Origin: Siderastrea radians
Taxonomy: Eukaryota; Cnidaria; Anthozoa; Scleractinia; Rhizangiidae
Assembly: GCA_964017195.1 (NCBI GenBank)
Contig: OZ024891.1
Span: 4,576,494 to 4,640,493, forward strand
Reading direction: 5' to 3'
DNA length: 64,000 nt
Made by a program: the position numbers and the translations under genes
Notes under the pieces: model-generated
Told to the model about the DNA's origin: nothing
The model's input: the letters and a program-made list of their open reading frames with translations, nothing else
The model's database searches: none
Shown: one piece after another, positions 37,068 through 45,987 of the stretch
Layout: the number at the start of each line of letters is the position of its first letter
Position numbering within the stretch: position 1 is the stretch's first letter

Positions 37068-38004
37068 ATACCATTAGTAACCATTAATATTTATATATGC
37101 CAAGCTTTCTACCGAAAGCTATCGTAAGCGACTACTCCCACTTACGAGAGCTTCGACTGTTTTCATTTTGCCTTTAATTTCTGTTTTCGTTTTTGTTTAT
37201 CGAACTGATATAACAACGAATTCCATATAACGCGGTCATACCCGAGAAAAGTACTGTATGGAAACCAAATTCCTATTGCTCTTGTATTAGCACCAGTTAG
37301 CATCGACTGAATGGCCAGAGAAACAACGACGACTCTAGGCTGGGGAATGAGATTGGGCCTGAACTAGCGAGTAAAAAGGTTTGACACTAACTTAATTGTT
37401 TTCACAACCTCGTTTCCAGAACCTTTTCTCTTTTTCTTAAATTCCTGGGAACAAGGTTGTTGTTTTTAAGGTTGGCAATACATGTCCACGTAAATAACCG
37501 TCAGATGGGCTCCAGTAACGTTTAAGTTGTTGAATTTGAAACAAATTTTCCTAGTGACTTTTTCTGGTAGCCTGGTTATATCAACAAAAGACCCGAATGC
37601 TGCCCAATCACATCGCCAACCGAGAGAAATACAAACCTCTGGCGCCCGCAGACGTCCCGTGCTACGTTTTTGAAATAATACGTATAAAAATTTTAGCAAC
37701 CTCTTAGCATGCGCATCTACGTGCTGTATTTTAAATTACGCGAATTAACAGTCGTCTTTCAATCTGATAAAGGTTGAAATTTCTTAGTGGTCATTAGCTG
37801 AAATGTCTTAAGTAAGTAAAACAAGTCAGTGTCAAACCTTTTACTTACAGTGTTAACTCGCGACCACAAATTTTAAATTTGTTGGTCGCAGCAAGCTGGA
37901 TGTAAAAAAGGTATCGCAAGCCATCTATCGAGACCTCCAAAACTGTACCCCTTTGGATTGTTAGGTGACTTTAAAATCGAGTTTTACTCAGTTCCAGCAG
38001 TTTT

Positions 38005-38010
38005 CACAAC
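38005..38010. other. Target-site duplication CACAAC, left (partner 59116-59121)
   Basis: CACAAC immediately precedes the left end of the Polinton and recurs directly after the right end. The paralog at 23217-23222 has one CACAAC in otherwise matching flanks, so it is the empty site. A 6-bp duplication is the Polinton integrase signature. Confidence 0.95.
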
Positions 38011-39594
38011 AGTAGTAAAGTGCGCTCACTGGGGGTGCTTTACCTCGTTTTGATGTTGTTGGGGTTGCTAGGGTGGTTGCTAAGGAAGTGAAAGCGGGCT
38101 CAACCGGAAGTCACGTGGTGTAGGGGTTGTGACGTCATAGAGGGGGATTGGGGCCAGGGCAGGGGACGCGCGGGGATCCCCTGCGGGGATCCCCTGATGA
38201 ATGGTAGGTGAAATAACCGAAGTTAAGCATCGAGCAAGACACGCGCATGCGTCCATGTTTTTTTTGTACCACAAGGTCAGGATGGTCTTTCTCTTATTAT
38301 AGGTAAATGGTTTTGCTCCAAGTAGTATGGGTCGGCGGTCTGGTGAAATGAATGAAAAAGACCCACCCCCCCCCAATTTTTTAAACCAATGAGGGACTAG
38401 TGCCATTCCTTTTTATCATGTGATCCCGGTCAAAATATTTGAACCAATGAGAGATGGGGTCAAAGGTCATGTTAGCGGACAAGGGGTGTCACGTGACGTA
38501 GGGTCACGTGATGGATGGATGGGGAAAAACCGCTGACCAAAGGAGGAATCAACAAAAAAGAACAACACTATTTCTTTTCTTTCTTTTAATAAGTAGACAC
38601 AGCAGGCAGGTACGGTACATCAACAAGAATCAACGTTTTTGGTATCGTCGCACATGCCGCAACAAGTTTCGTCGGGTGGGAGAATGCAACCTGCTTGGAG
38701 ACAACTCTGACAGGGTTGATATTTCCAGGTGGTATCGGTATCGATGGGCAACACTTGTCCGCAAAGGTTGCACGGATCACGAATATCGTCTCGCTTGCAC
38801 CAATGTAGAGAAGGGAAATCGATACCGGGAAGATCATCTTCTGGTGAAGATCGTCTGTCTTTATTGGTGACATTGTAATCGAGACCTTGGAACCATCGAT
38901 CGAGTGTACGTTGTTTGACTTGGAGGTCTTGAAATGGATCGCGGGCTCAGATCAGAAAAGAGAGGACATTTCGTGACGCTTACATGACGTAGGTAAATGG
39001 CCCTCTGGCTAGGGTGGGAAACCGCTGATAAGTGATGGAAAAAGGATCGCGGGCTCATTCAAGAAGGCGGATGGAGGTATGTGATTTTTGTTGGGAAACC
39101 GCTGACCCTTGTTGGGAAAAAAAGGATCGCGGGCTCAGATCAGAAAAGAGAGGACAATTACATAGGGAATACATAGGGAATACATAGGGGAATACATAGG
39201 GGAATACATAGGGGAATACATAGGGAATACATAGGGAATACATAGGGAATACATAGGGGAAAAGGGATCGCGGGCTCAGATCAGAAAAAGAGAGGACATT
39301 TCGTGACGCTTACATGACGTAGGTAAATAGCCCTCTGGCTAGGGTGGGAAACCGCTGACCAGTCGGGGGAAAATGGGGATCGCGGGCTCAGATCAGATAA
39401 AAAAAAAAGACGCCATGTTGAAATCAATGATGTTTAATCCTTTTCCTTGGGTGTGGGAGGGTCACACGCATCAACAGGGTGAAGGTGTGTCTTGGCAGGC
39501 GGCTCGATATCCGTAAGGGTAGGTTTGAAAGGTGGCAGGATCAATGACTCTCTTGTCGTACACCAACTGGTAACGCTTGTAATCCGGAAAGGTG
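38011..39594. repeat. Polinton left terminal inverted repeat, 1584 bp
   Basis: Inverse of 57694-59115, with high identity up to CTTGTAATCCGGAAAGGTG at the inner edge. Contents from the outside: palindromic GGGGATCCCC pairs near 38173-38193, a CRE-like TGACGTCA near 38129, CACGTG E-boxes, a Cys-rich frame, five units starting GGATCGCGGGCTCA (38935-39390), an 11-12-bp minisatellite (GGGAATACATA, 39166-39260) and the last 41 codons of PolB. It is 162 bp longer than the right repeat because of extra tandem units. Confidence 0.95.
38620..38946 (-). CDS. Cys-rich zinc-ribbon-like frame in left TIR, no ATG
   Basis: A 108-codon open frame, exactly duplicated in the right TIR (58180-58506). It begins after a TGA with no Met before residue ~96. 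The C-terminal half has CNLC, CQSC, GC and CCGMC clusters preceded by HWCKRDDIRDP, the spacing of a zinc-binding ribbon. The N-terminal part (QVKQRTLDRWFQGLDY) could be a short helix-turn-helix-like segment. Upstream CTTTTCTGATCTGAG resembles a 3' splice site, so it may be the last exon of a spliced gene. Other frames here look random. It could also be a remnant. Confidence 0.45.
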   Translation of the reverse strand, partial: ARDPFQDLQVKQRTLDRWFQGLDYNVTNKDRRSSPEDDLPGIDFPSLHWCKRDDIRDPCNLCGQVLPIDTDTTWKYQPCQSCLQAGCILPPDETCCGMCDDTKNVDSC

Positions 39595-42500
39595 TAGAGT
39601 TGGTAGTGTTTGGGATCGCGCACAATCTGATGCGTTTTGGTGACCAGAGTTTGACGCGGTTTCTTTTGAGGGTTTTGGATTTCGTCCAGGACGTTTTGAC
39701 GCATCACGTTGAAATTTAATTGGGTTTTGCCTTCCCAGTTGAGGCGAAAACCCCTCACTTTGCATTCCACTTTGCCTTTCTTTGTGACGTAGCCATAATT
39801 CTTGGGGCCACCTGACACGAATTCTTCAATGTAGTCGTCGGCGTCTAATTCGCTCGTAAACTCGCCGAGGTAATCCCCCAAGACTGGATTGGATTGACCC
39901 TCGTCTTCAAGATAAACCACGGAGTCGGTGTCATAGTACAAGACCCGTTCCCCCAATTGTTCCAAGGCTTGGTAGAGACGAAGTCGAGCCCAACAGGTGG
40001 TGAAACAGGCCACAAAGATGTTGAGGTTGGGTGATACGGGGATGTCCTCCTCTTGATGTTCAAACAGCACTTCTACCATTTGGTCATTGATCACGGAGAC
40101 GTGACGCACGTCTAATTTGTCCGTGTCCAAGAATTGATGAAATGGTTGGGGATCATCAAATTCTTGGACTTGGGTTTTGTTGAGCCGTTGTCCAAACTTG
40201 CCCCACATGGAATTGAGCATCATTTTGGCTAAGGTACGTAACCCTTTGTTTTCCTTGATCTTGTCGTACTCCAGCTGGATCCCCTCATGCTGGAAGTAAT
40301 CTTCAATGTAGGCTCGTTTTTGTTCCTCTGTTGTTACCCCGGCGGGCCACCCACTGGCTTCTTGCTTGATTTTCAACCAAGTGTTGACATAGTCTTTGAA
40401 GAGTCCTTCACAAGTTTCTTTAAAATGCCAGACTTCGTTGATGTACTGGACTTGGTATCCTAAGTCCACCGCTTTAGACAATTCCGGGCTGCACCAGGTC
40501 CCGGTCAGGACGCGTTGTTCGTCGGTGTGGTCGCACTGCGCCGATCTGTCCCAGGGGCTTTTGGGCATTTCTTCTTTGACACAGGTGGCACAGAGGGGAA
40601 AGGTGAGTTTGCTCTCATGGCGGTACGGCAGGACGGGATGGTAGAGGTCACGTGGAGGCAGGACTTTGCATTGGATGACACCAAAGTACTGTTGGATGTG
40701 AGGGTGACCCGGTTGGGAAATGAATTCAGGATGACCTTTGGGGTACACACAGGTTTTGTTGACCCAAGGGTACAAGGAGGTGACATCAATGTAATGGATC
40801 TTTTGGCTGGGGGTGACATGATGGTACAGCTTGACAGCATTGGTACGACCTCCACAGAAAGCGTCACGAGGGTTGAGGGGGTCGTTGAAGTCCAGGTTGT
40901 CGACGAAGGATTGGATCTCTGGGTTGGTTTCTTTGAGACGTTTCCATTCACACCCCCATATTTGGACCACAGTGTACCCTTGTTCTCTAAGCTGTTGGAC
41001 CTTGTGTTGCGAGGTTTCGTAGACATCTTGCATGGTTCGATCATAGTGACGCACATGTTTTTCGTGGCGGTTTGGATAGCAGGTGGGACATCCATGGGTG
41101 AAACAACCTTGAAATTCGTACACGGTCTGGGTGTCGTGGCAGTAACCATCCACGAACCCCACGGCTGGGATGCGAACCTCACCGGCATTGCCCGCGTGTT
41201 GAATGTCCTGGGGCTGTTGTTGGGCACACCAGGTTAGCCATTGGATGGCCACGTTGGAGTGATTGATGGAGTTCTTCCAACCACGGACGGGTTCACTGGC
41301 AATGCTGTTGGGGATCATCCGGTTCATGCGTAGATCCCGGTTGCAGGCGGAAGCAATGGTGATTTGATCGAAGGGGTTGAAACCCGCTTGAGCTTCAAAC
41401 AATCGTTTGAAGGTGAGACATCCTTGTTTCAAGAGACGCACATCTGATTCACAGTACGCGACCAATTCTTTCTGGAAATCAAAGACCACCTCCTTATCGC
41501 GTTGCTCTTGATGCCACTTTTCCAAGGCTTGCTTGCCTTCGGGAGACATGGTTTCAGGCATGTAGTAATCGAGGGCCGGGACGATGCCCACGTAGTTTTG
41601 ATGCTCGGGGAGGTTGAACTTGTGTGGGAAGTAACCTTTTTTCAATTCTATCAATCCAAAGGTTTTGGGAAAGGCCGACAAAGGCATCTGGAAGAAACTG
41701 AGAGAATCGATGAAACGGATGCGATCGTGTTGGACTTGTAAGAGTTTACATCCGTTCCGGAGCTGTTCGACGATCCGGTTGTCACTATGGTATTGATGAA
41801 CCACAAAGTACCCATCGTACCCTTGGAAATTATGAGCCACCACATTGACTTGACGCGTGTCGTTAAGTGTGAGGGTATCCAACCATTCGAGAAAATCTCT
41901 GGTACAATATTCGCCTGGGAAACGCACGGGGTTATCGGCGTCTTCGGTTTCGGCCACGATGAGATTAGCGATGTGTTGTTCATGGAGTTGCATGGCTTCA
42001 ATATCAAAAAACACGTGCAAGGGTGGCAGGTCGTCCACATCGTCTTCTTGCTCCTCCTCCGGTGCATGGGGGGTTTGAAGTCCCGCGGCCGCGGCCCCTC
42101 GTTTGGCGCGAGGACCCCCTTGACGTTTCTTCTTTCTCTTCTTTTTCTCTTCTTGAGGCTTTGGGGCTCTTTGAATAAAACATAGATGAGTCTGGGCATC
42201 CACGTACTCATGGCAGGAAGGACAATCTATGTGCCAGCATTGATGCCTTTGAATTCTTTCTACCCCTACCTCCTGCTTTCGGCAGGAGGGGCATCGCCTG
42301 CGAAGAAAGCACACGGTGGACTGTGGGTTGGTAGTGGGTTTGCCCGCATGGTCAACAGCCAGATGTGTTTGGAAACAAGTGTCTCCGAAAAAGTCGCGAT
42401 GACAAGTGTGGCAACGTTGGGTCGCTTTGAGGCCTCTTGGGTAAGCTGCCTCGAAATCGGGGCAATCTTTTTGACGACAGGCTCCGCAAAGTCGTTTTTT

Positions 42501-43643
42501 GTTGCATCGATGAAGACCTTCGTGGTCATAGGGTTTCCAACAGTGAGCACATACATAACTGGACCCGAAAAACCCTGGCAAACGAGTAATGACATCATAA
42601 TGGCCTTGGTGGTGCAACAGGATCAATTGTTTGTCTTGGGTGCATACAAAGGCGGTGATATGGAACGAGCGATGGGCGTCCACCAGAATGATCTGGTAAT
42701 TGGCAAGGGACGGGGCGGCACTGAAGGCCGTCAAGGCATCGTAGCTGCAAGGACCCAAGGGCACCTTGGCTTCGTGATGTAGCAACAGAGCCAATTCTTT
42801 TTGGATTTTCCTACCGTGTCGAATCGATTCCCATTTCGGGTGTTGGTCCAGGCGAGCTTTAGCAGTGACGAGGGCCCGAGCACAACAGAGCTCATCCCTA
42901 TTTTGGATGCGGATAACGGACCGTGACCGCGCCGTCAGCACTTCAAGGGTTGGGTGGCCCGGCTTGGTACTGCGTTTTCGTCCGGTTCCCTGAGGTGCAT
43001 GATGGACTTGGGTGATGGACAATTGAAACGAATCGTCCATTTCAAATTGTTCATTGCTGTTGAGGGCTTGGGCCAACCGGTCGAAGAGGGCATCCAAACG
43101 TTCACCTCCTTCGCGCCATTCACCGGCTCGTAAGCCCCATCCCTGAAAGTTATTGTGGAGACGGTCGGAACCGATGGTAAAATAGAGTCGATCTTGATCG
43201 TGCAGGTTGGGAGTGGTGGTTAAGACTTGATTCACTGCTCGACGTAAGCCATCTTGAAGCGCTTGAGTAATGTTTTCATCTGGAATTAAGTTGCCTCTTT
43301 GTCGTAACTGGGTTTTGAAATGCCGTTCGCTGACGCCCATACGGCTACTCAAACGATCCACAAAGGGTTGGACTTCAAAGTCGAAGGCGCCCCTAGCCTC
43401 ATCCAAGGCACCGCTACTTTGCTGAATGAGGTTTGTTTGAAACGCGTGTTGGCGTTCCAAATGATCGACGAGGTTGTTACAGAGGTCATCCTCCTCGCTG
43501 TCTCCCATCTCGTCCGGGCATAACAAATCATAGGTCGTCTCTTCTTCCTCAGAATCGGATGTTTGTAGGCCAAGCAAAGCCAATTGGTCTTGTACGGAAA
43601 GGCCACTTGGCCCCGCTTCGTCTTCGTCTTGGCGAGAGGTCAT
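39471..43643 (-). CDS. PolB: Protein-primed-type family B DNA polymerase
   Basis: 1390 residues, the usual size for Polinton PolB, with ATG at 43643 lying 32 nt after a TATAAAAAAC box. It replicates the linear element, presumably from terminal-protein primers at the TIR ends. Residues 360-490 hold several Cys/His zinc clusters (CAHCWKPYDH, CGACRQKDC, CHTCHRDF, CPSCRKQ). A basic linker (500-516) follows. Exonuclease motifs: ExoI FDIE (546-549), ExoII HNFQGYD (604-610), ExoIII YCESD (730-734). Polymerase motifs: A DVTSLYP (953-959), B KMMLNSMWGKFG (1140-1151), C YYDTDS (1236-1241), then KNYGY (1281). All catalytic acids are present. The last 41 codons lie inside the TIR. Confidence 0.97.
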   Translation of the reverse strand: MTSRQDEDEAGPSGLSVQDQLALLGLQTSDSEEEETTYDLLCPDEMGDSEEDDLCNNLVDHLERQHAFQTNLIQQSSGALDEARGAFDFEVQPFVDRLSSRMGVSERHFKTQLRQRGNLIPDENITQALQDGLRRAVNQVLTTTPNLHDQDRLYFTIGSDRLHNNFQGWGLRAGEWREGGERLDALFDRLAQALNSNEQFEMDDSFQLSITQVHHAPQGTGRKRSTKPGHPTLEVLTARSRSVIRIQNRDELCCARALVTAKARLDQHPKWESIRHGRKIQKELALLLHHEAKVPLGPCSYDALTAFSAAPSLANYQIILVDAHRSFHITAFVCTQDKQLILLHHQGHYDVITRLPGFFGSSYVCAHCWKPYDHEGLHRCNKKRLCGACRQKDCPDFEAAYPRGLKATQRCHTCHRDFFGDTCFQTHLAVDHAGKPTTNPQSTVCFLRRRCPSCRKQEVGVERIQRHQCWHIDCPSCHEYVDAQTHLCFIQRAPKPQEEKKKRKKKRQGGPRAKRGAAAAGLQTPHAPEEEQEDDVDDLPPLHVFFDIEAMQLHEQHIANLIVAETEDADNPVRFPGEYCTRDFLEWLDTLTLNDTRQVNVVAHNFQGYDGYFVVHQYHSDNRIVEQLRNGCKLLQVQHDRIRFIDSLSFFQMPLSAFPKTFGLIELKKGYFPHKFNLPEHQNYVGIVPALDYYMPETMSPEGKQALEKWHQEQRDKEVVFDFQKELVAYCESDVRLLKQGCLTFKRLFEAQAGFNPFDQITIASACNRDLRMNRMIPNSIASEPVRGWKNSINHSNVAIQWLTWCAQQQPQDIQHAGNAGEVRIPAVGFVDGYCHDTQTVYEFQGCFTHGCPTCYPNRHEKHVRHYDRTMQDVYETSQHKVQQLREQGYTVVQIWGCEWKRLKETNPEIQSFVDNLDFNDPLNPRDAFCGGRTNAVKLYHHVTPSQKIHYIDVTSLYPWVNKTCVYPKGHPEFISQPGHPHIQQYFGVIQCKVLPPRDLYHPVLPYRHESKLTFPLCATCVKEEMPKSPWDRSAQCDHTDEQRVLTGTWCSPELSKAVDLGYQVQYINEVWHFKETCEGLFKDYVNTWLKIKQEASGWPAGVTTEEQKRAYIEDYFQHEGIQLEYDKIKENKGLRTLAKMMLNSMWGKFGQRLNKTQVQEFDDPQPFHQFLDTDKLDVRHVSVINDQMVEVLFEHQEEDIPVSPNLNIFVACFTTCWARLRLYQALEQLGERVLYYDTDSVVYLEDEGQSNPVLGDYLGEFTSELDADDYIEEFVSGGPKNYGYVTKKGKVECKVRGFRLNWEGKTQLNFNVMRQNVLDEIQNPQKKPRQTLVTKTHQIVRDPKHYQLYTFPDYKRYQLVYDKRVIDPATFQTYPYGYRAACQDTPSPC

Positions 43644-43674
43644 GATCAGATGAACCAGCTAGAGGTCGGTGCCC

Positions 43675-43684
43675 GTTTTTTATA
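43675..43684 (-). promoter_or_regulatory. TATA box of PolB
   Basis: TATAAAAAAC 32 nt upstream of the PolB ATG. With the plus-strand box at 43826 it makes a ~150-bp divergent promoter region containing CACGTG (43698-43703) and an ATTGG/CCAAT element. Confidence 0.7.
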
Positions 43685-43825
43685 GAGAAAAAAAGGTCAC
43701 GTGGGAGAAGGGTCTGGACCAATCACCAAATAGGGCACGAGATGCCCCAGGGAGGGGTGGGAAGGGGTGGGGGACCCCCCTCCCTAGTTAGTCCCATCAG
43801 GCCTCGCGGGGAACGAATGAGACAC

Positions 43826-43833
43826 TATAAAAG
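43826..43833 (+). promoter_or_regulatory. TATA box of plus-strand gene 43864
   Basis: TATAAAAG, 31 nt before the ATG. Confidence 0.7.
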
Positions 43834-43863
43834 AGATCGAACCTCGAGGTGGATCCTCTCAAC

Positions 43864-44403
43864 ATGGCCTCTTGTCCAGACGAATTATTGGAAGAATTTG
43901 AGGCATTCCAAGTGGACGAAATTTTATCTGAAGTGAAGAAGAAGTGGGTGCTCGACCGGGGGGTCACACAGTTTGGAGAAGAATTAGAGGAGGAGAGAGA
44001 GAGATTGAAACAGGCAGCCCAGGCAGCCCAGGCAGCACGAGCCACCTATGTGAAGCAACATTGGACCCCGGGCCATTACCCACAGCTGACCACAGGGTGG
44101 TTTATCGAGGGCCTGGATTTTTGCTGCGACTACTGGCGGTACGAGTTCAAGCGCCCTCTAACACCACCGCCAGCACCGCCGCCCTCTCCCGATGCCTCCC
44201 AAAAATCAGACCTGCCGCTGCACCTGCCACGGCACGAAACGCCGCCTCACGACAGACCAAGAAAACGACAACGACGAATTGGCGGAGCTCCGAGCCAAAG
44301 AAGAGCGACGACGGGCGCAGCGACGGGCTTCCAGAGCCAGGTACCGGGTATCGTTTGCATAGGAATGAAAGGGTTGGAGGAAAAAAAAAGAGACAGTGAT
44401 TGA
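43864..44403 (+). CDS. Unknown 179-residue protein divergent from PolB
   Basis: ATG at 43864 is chosen because it lies 31 nt after TATAAAAG; the open frame extends 5 codons further upstream only through GTG. The N-terminal half is acidic and helical (PDELLEEFEAF, EELEEERERLKQ). The middle is Trp/Cys-rich (TTGWFIEGLDFCCDYWRYEF), then a Pro-rich linker (TPPPAPPPSP) and a basic C-terminus (RPRKRQRR). The layout, acidic helix plus Pro linker plus nuclear-localisation-like patch, suggests a regulatory protein, and its place opposite the polymerase suits an early gene. No family recognised. It converges on the PLA2-like gene with 53 nt between stops. Confidence 0.7.
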   Translation: MASCPDELLEEFEAFQVDEILSEVKKKWVLDRGVTQFGEELEEERERLKQAAQAAQAARATYVKQHWTPGHYPQLTTGWFIEGLDFCCDYWRYEFKRPLTPPPAPPPSPDASQKSDLPLHLPRHETPPHDRPRKRQRRIGGAPSQRRATTGAATGFQSQVPGIVCIGMKGLEEKKRDSD

Positions 44404-44456
44404 CATTTTCATTTGTTTTTATTTTTACTCAACATGGTATGGTGTGCCATTAAATT

Positions 44457-44816
44457 TTACAATTTTAAACGTTTCTTGGCTTGCATGATTTTTTTGACGA
44501 CCCGTTCCGTCTTGGTTTTCTTGCCGGGTAACCGATCAATGGCTTGGATCATCTTGGTATCGGCTTTCCATTTGTCTTGCAAATTCTTGGCACGGCTGTA
44601 ATCAATGTCGTGTTGTTTAGCAATCTGGTCCAAGCGATTGATCCCGGGATCCCCACGTTTCAGACGTTTGGCTAAATGCGTCCCAGGGCCCATGTACTGA
44701 TAGCCAGGCCAATGAAATTCTTTGCCGGTTTTGGCGATCCATTTTTGGACATCCACCGCCCCACCGGATTGGCGGCGTTTCCGTTTGACGCCCCGTCTCC
44801 TCCTCTTGGTAGGCAT
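44457..44816 (-). CDS. Parvovirus-type PLA2-like domain protein
   Basis: 119 residues. After a basic N-terminus (KRRRRGVKRKRR) and a QSGG|A site that fits adenain-type cleavage, residues 35-95 show the phospholipase A2 fold signature of parvovirus VP1u: the calcium loop YMGPG (41-45), D63, then the catalytic HD (69-70) and Y73. In parvoviruses this activity breaches the endosomal membrane, so a role in cell entry of virions is the likely one. It ends in Lys-rich helices. ATG at 44816 follows the stop of the next gene upstream by 3 nt in an AAAAGATGCC context. Confidence 0.8.
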   Translation of the reverse strand: MPTKRRRRGVKRKRRQSGGAVDVQKWIAKTGKEFHWPGYQYMGPGTHLAKRLKRGDPGINRLDQIAKQHDIDYSRAKNLQDKWKADTKMIQAIDRLPGKKTKTERVVKKIMQAKKRLKL

Positions 44817-44819
44817 CTT

Positions 44820-45467
44820 TTAGTCACTGTCGTAATCCAATCGGCGTCGTAACTTTTTACCTCGGTGCCAATCTTCCCACCCGGGTAAGGGTTTTAATTG
44901 TTCCACTTCACGAGCGGGTCCTTTGCCTTTGCCTTTGCCTTTCGTAACACCACTTTCGGCTAAATGTTTTTCCCAAGTCTTGCGACGTTCTCGCACGGCT
45001 TCTAAACGCGACCGGAGATCCCCTAGACTGGTGGAAGGGGTCTCTTTCTTGACAATCTTACTGGTGGTGGCCGCTCCTTTCCCTTTCTTGGTTGCAGGGG
45101 TAATGGGAGGTTTGGGAGTCGACGGGCTTCCTTTTATCATGCGCTTGAGCCATTGTTCCACGGGTCCCGTCACCAAATCCCCTTCCTCTTCCTCGCCTTC
45201 CTCGCCTGGCGGTGCACCCGGGGCACCAACCCCCACCCCGCCAGGAAATTGACGGATGCGTTTGGTTAACTTGGTTAATTCTTGACTCATGGGTTTGGTT
45301 TGAGCATTGACCACGGCCGGGGGCAATTGGGGGTCGGCCAACAAGACATGTTTTTTGGCGGCTAACGTAGCGGCTTTGTTCAACAAGGCATTTTCGGTGA
45401 GTTCTCCTTTGTAATATTGAATGAGTTGTTCCAAGTCCTTGTGGGGAATCATGTACACCTCGTCCAT
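44820..45467 (-). CDS. Unknown virion/core-type protein, 215 residues
   Basis: N-terminal ~45 residues look structured (VYMIPHKDLEQLIQYYKG, typical of a conserved Polinton family whose function is unknown). The rest is low complexity: Gly/Pro/Glu-rich, then Lys-rich (GKGKGKGKG) and a basic-acidic C-terminus (GKKLRRRLDYDSD). It lies in the core-protein cluster. I infer a DNA- or capsid-associated minor protein, with modest confidence. Confidence 0.7.
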   Translation of the reverse strand: MDEVYMIPHKDLEQLIQYYKGELTENALLNKAATLAAKKHVLLADPQLPPAVVNAQTKPMSQELTKLTKRIRQFPGGVGVGAPGAPPGEEGEEEEGDLVTGPVEQWLKRMIKGSPSTPKPPITPATKKGKGAATTSKIVKKETPSTSLGDLRSRLEAVRERRKTWEKHLAESGVTKGKGKGKGPAREVEQLKPLPGWEDWHRGKKLRRRLDYDSD

Positions 45468-45685
45468 CGTTGACTACAGTAAGAGCAAAGTTCCCCGTCT
45501 TCCACGGCACGACAGCTCTCACAAAGACGGGACTTTAAGATATGCATGTACTCTTGATGCAACAGGTGATATTTATGCTTCCAATAATAACAGTCGTCTT
45601 TCCACTTGTCGGTGGCCCGATTGGCCTCTTGTAACAGGGTGATCCATGTGGCCAGGGTTAACGGGTCGGTCGAGCACATTGACAT
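45449..45685 (-). CDS. Small Cys-rich protein, 78 residues
   Basis: From ATG 45685 (or 45679): MSMCSTDPLTLATW, a helical Trp/Tyr-rich middle (CYYWKHKYHLLHQEY) and a C-terminal zinc-knuckle-like CESC...CSYC. The start overlaps the end of the gene at 45658, and its stop overlaps the start of the gene at 45467 by 19 nt, in keeping with the tight packing here. The open frame extends upstream without ATG support. Function unknown. Confidence 0.55.
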   Translation of the reverse strand: MSMCSTDPLTLATWITLLQEANRATDKWKDDCYYWKHKYHLLHQEYMHILKSRLCESCRAVEDGELCSYCSQRWTRCT

Positions 45686-45984
45686 AACACGTGATGTAGT
45701 CCTTGAAATAACCCGCGTCCTTTTTGTCGGACCAACCACTGACGACGTTTTTTGAGGGAATGTCGACGACGTCCCAAATCGCGTAGCACCTTTTTATAGG
45801 GTTGAAGTTTGGCCAGGATGGGTGGGGTGACGGGAATCTTGTTTTTTAAGAAGTTCAAGACCAGTTCACTCACAGCATTGATTTGATCGGCATTGGCATG
45901 TTGTAACAACTCTTGACGTTTGGAGCCATTGGCTTCTTGTAACATGGACCGTAAAAACGGCAATTGACGCCGAAGACGTTGCAT
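45658..45984 (-). CDS. Conserved basic Polinton protein, 108 residues
   Basis: Helical and basic. It contains LLQHANADQINAVSELVLNF, KIPVTPPILAKLQPYKKV and SLKKRRQWLVRQKGRGLFQG. This pattern (helices, VPLTP-like turn, KKVLR.L....SLKKK, Q-K-G-G/R-G-hydrophobic end) recurs in cnidarian Polintons and I recognise it as a family without known function. The QKGRG near the end resembles an adenain site. Likely a packaged DNA-binding protein. ATG in an AAAAGATGCA context. Confidence 0.7.
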   Translation of the reverse strand: MQRLRRQLPFLRSMLQEANGSKRQELLQHANADQINAVSELVLNFLKNKIPVTPPILAKLQPYKKVLRDLGRRRHSLKKRRQWLVRQKGRGLFQGLHHVLCQCARPTR

Positions 45985-45987
45985 CTT

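Noticed and set aside
38508..38873. 95- and 120-codon frames with ATG in the TIRs (38508-38870 plus, 38586-38873 minus, and right-hand copies)
   Set aside because: They overlap the Cys-rich frame in other registers and lack ordered Cys pairs or domains.
40515..41237. 240-codon frame opposite PolB
   Set aside because: Lies wholly within PolB, which has all catalytic motifs; the opposite frame shows no domain.
43944..44399. Alternative 151-codon plus-strand frame inside the gene at 43864
   Set aside because: The 43864 frame has the TATA-spaced ATG and structured composition; the other frame is Pro/Ser/Arg low complexity. An overlapping gene cannot be fully excluded.
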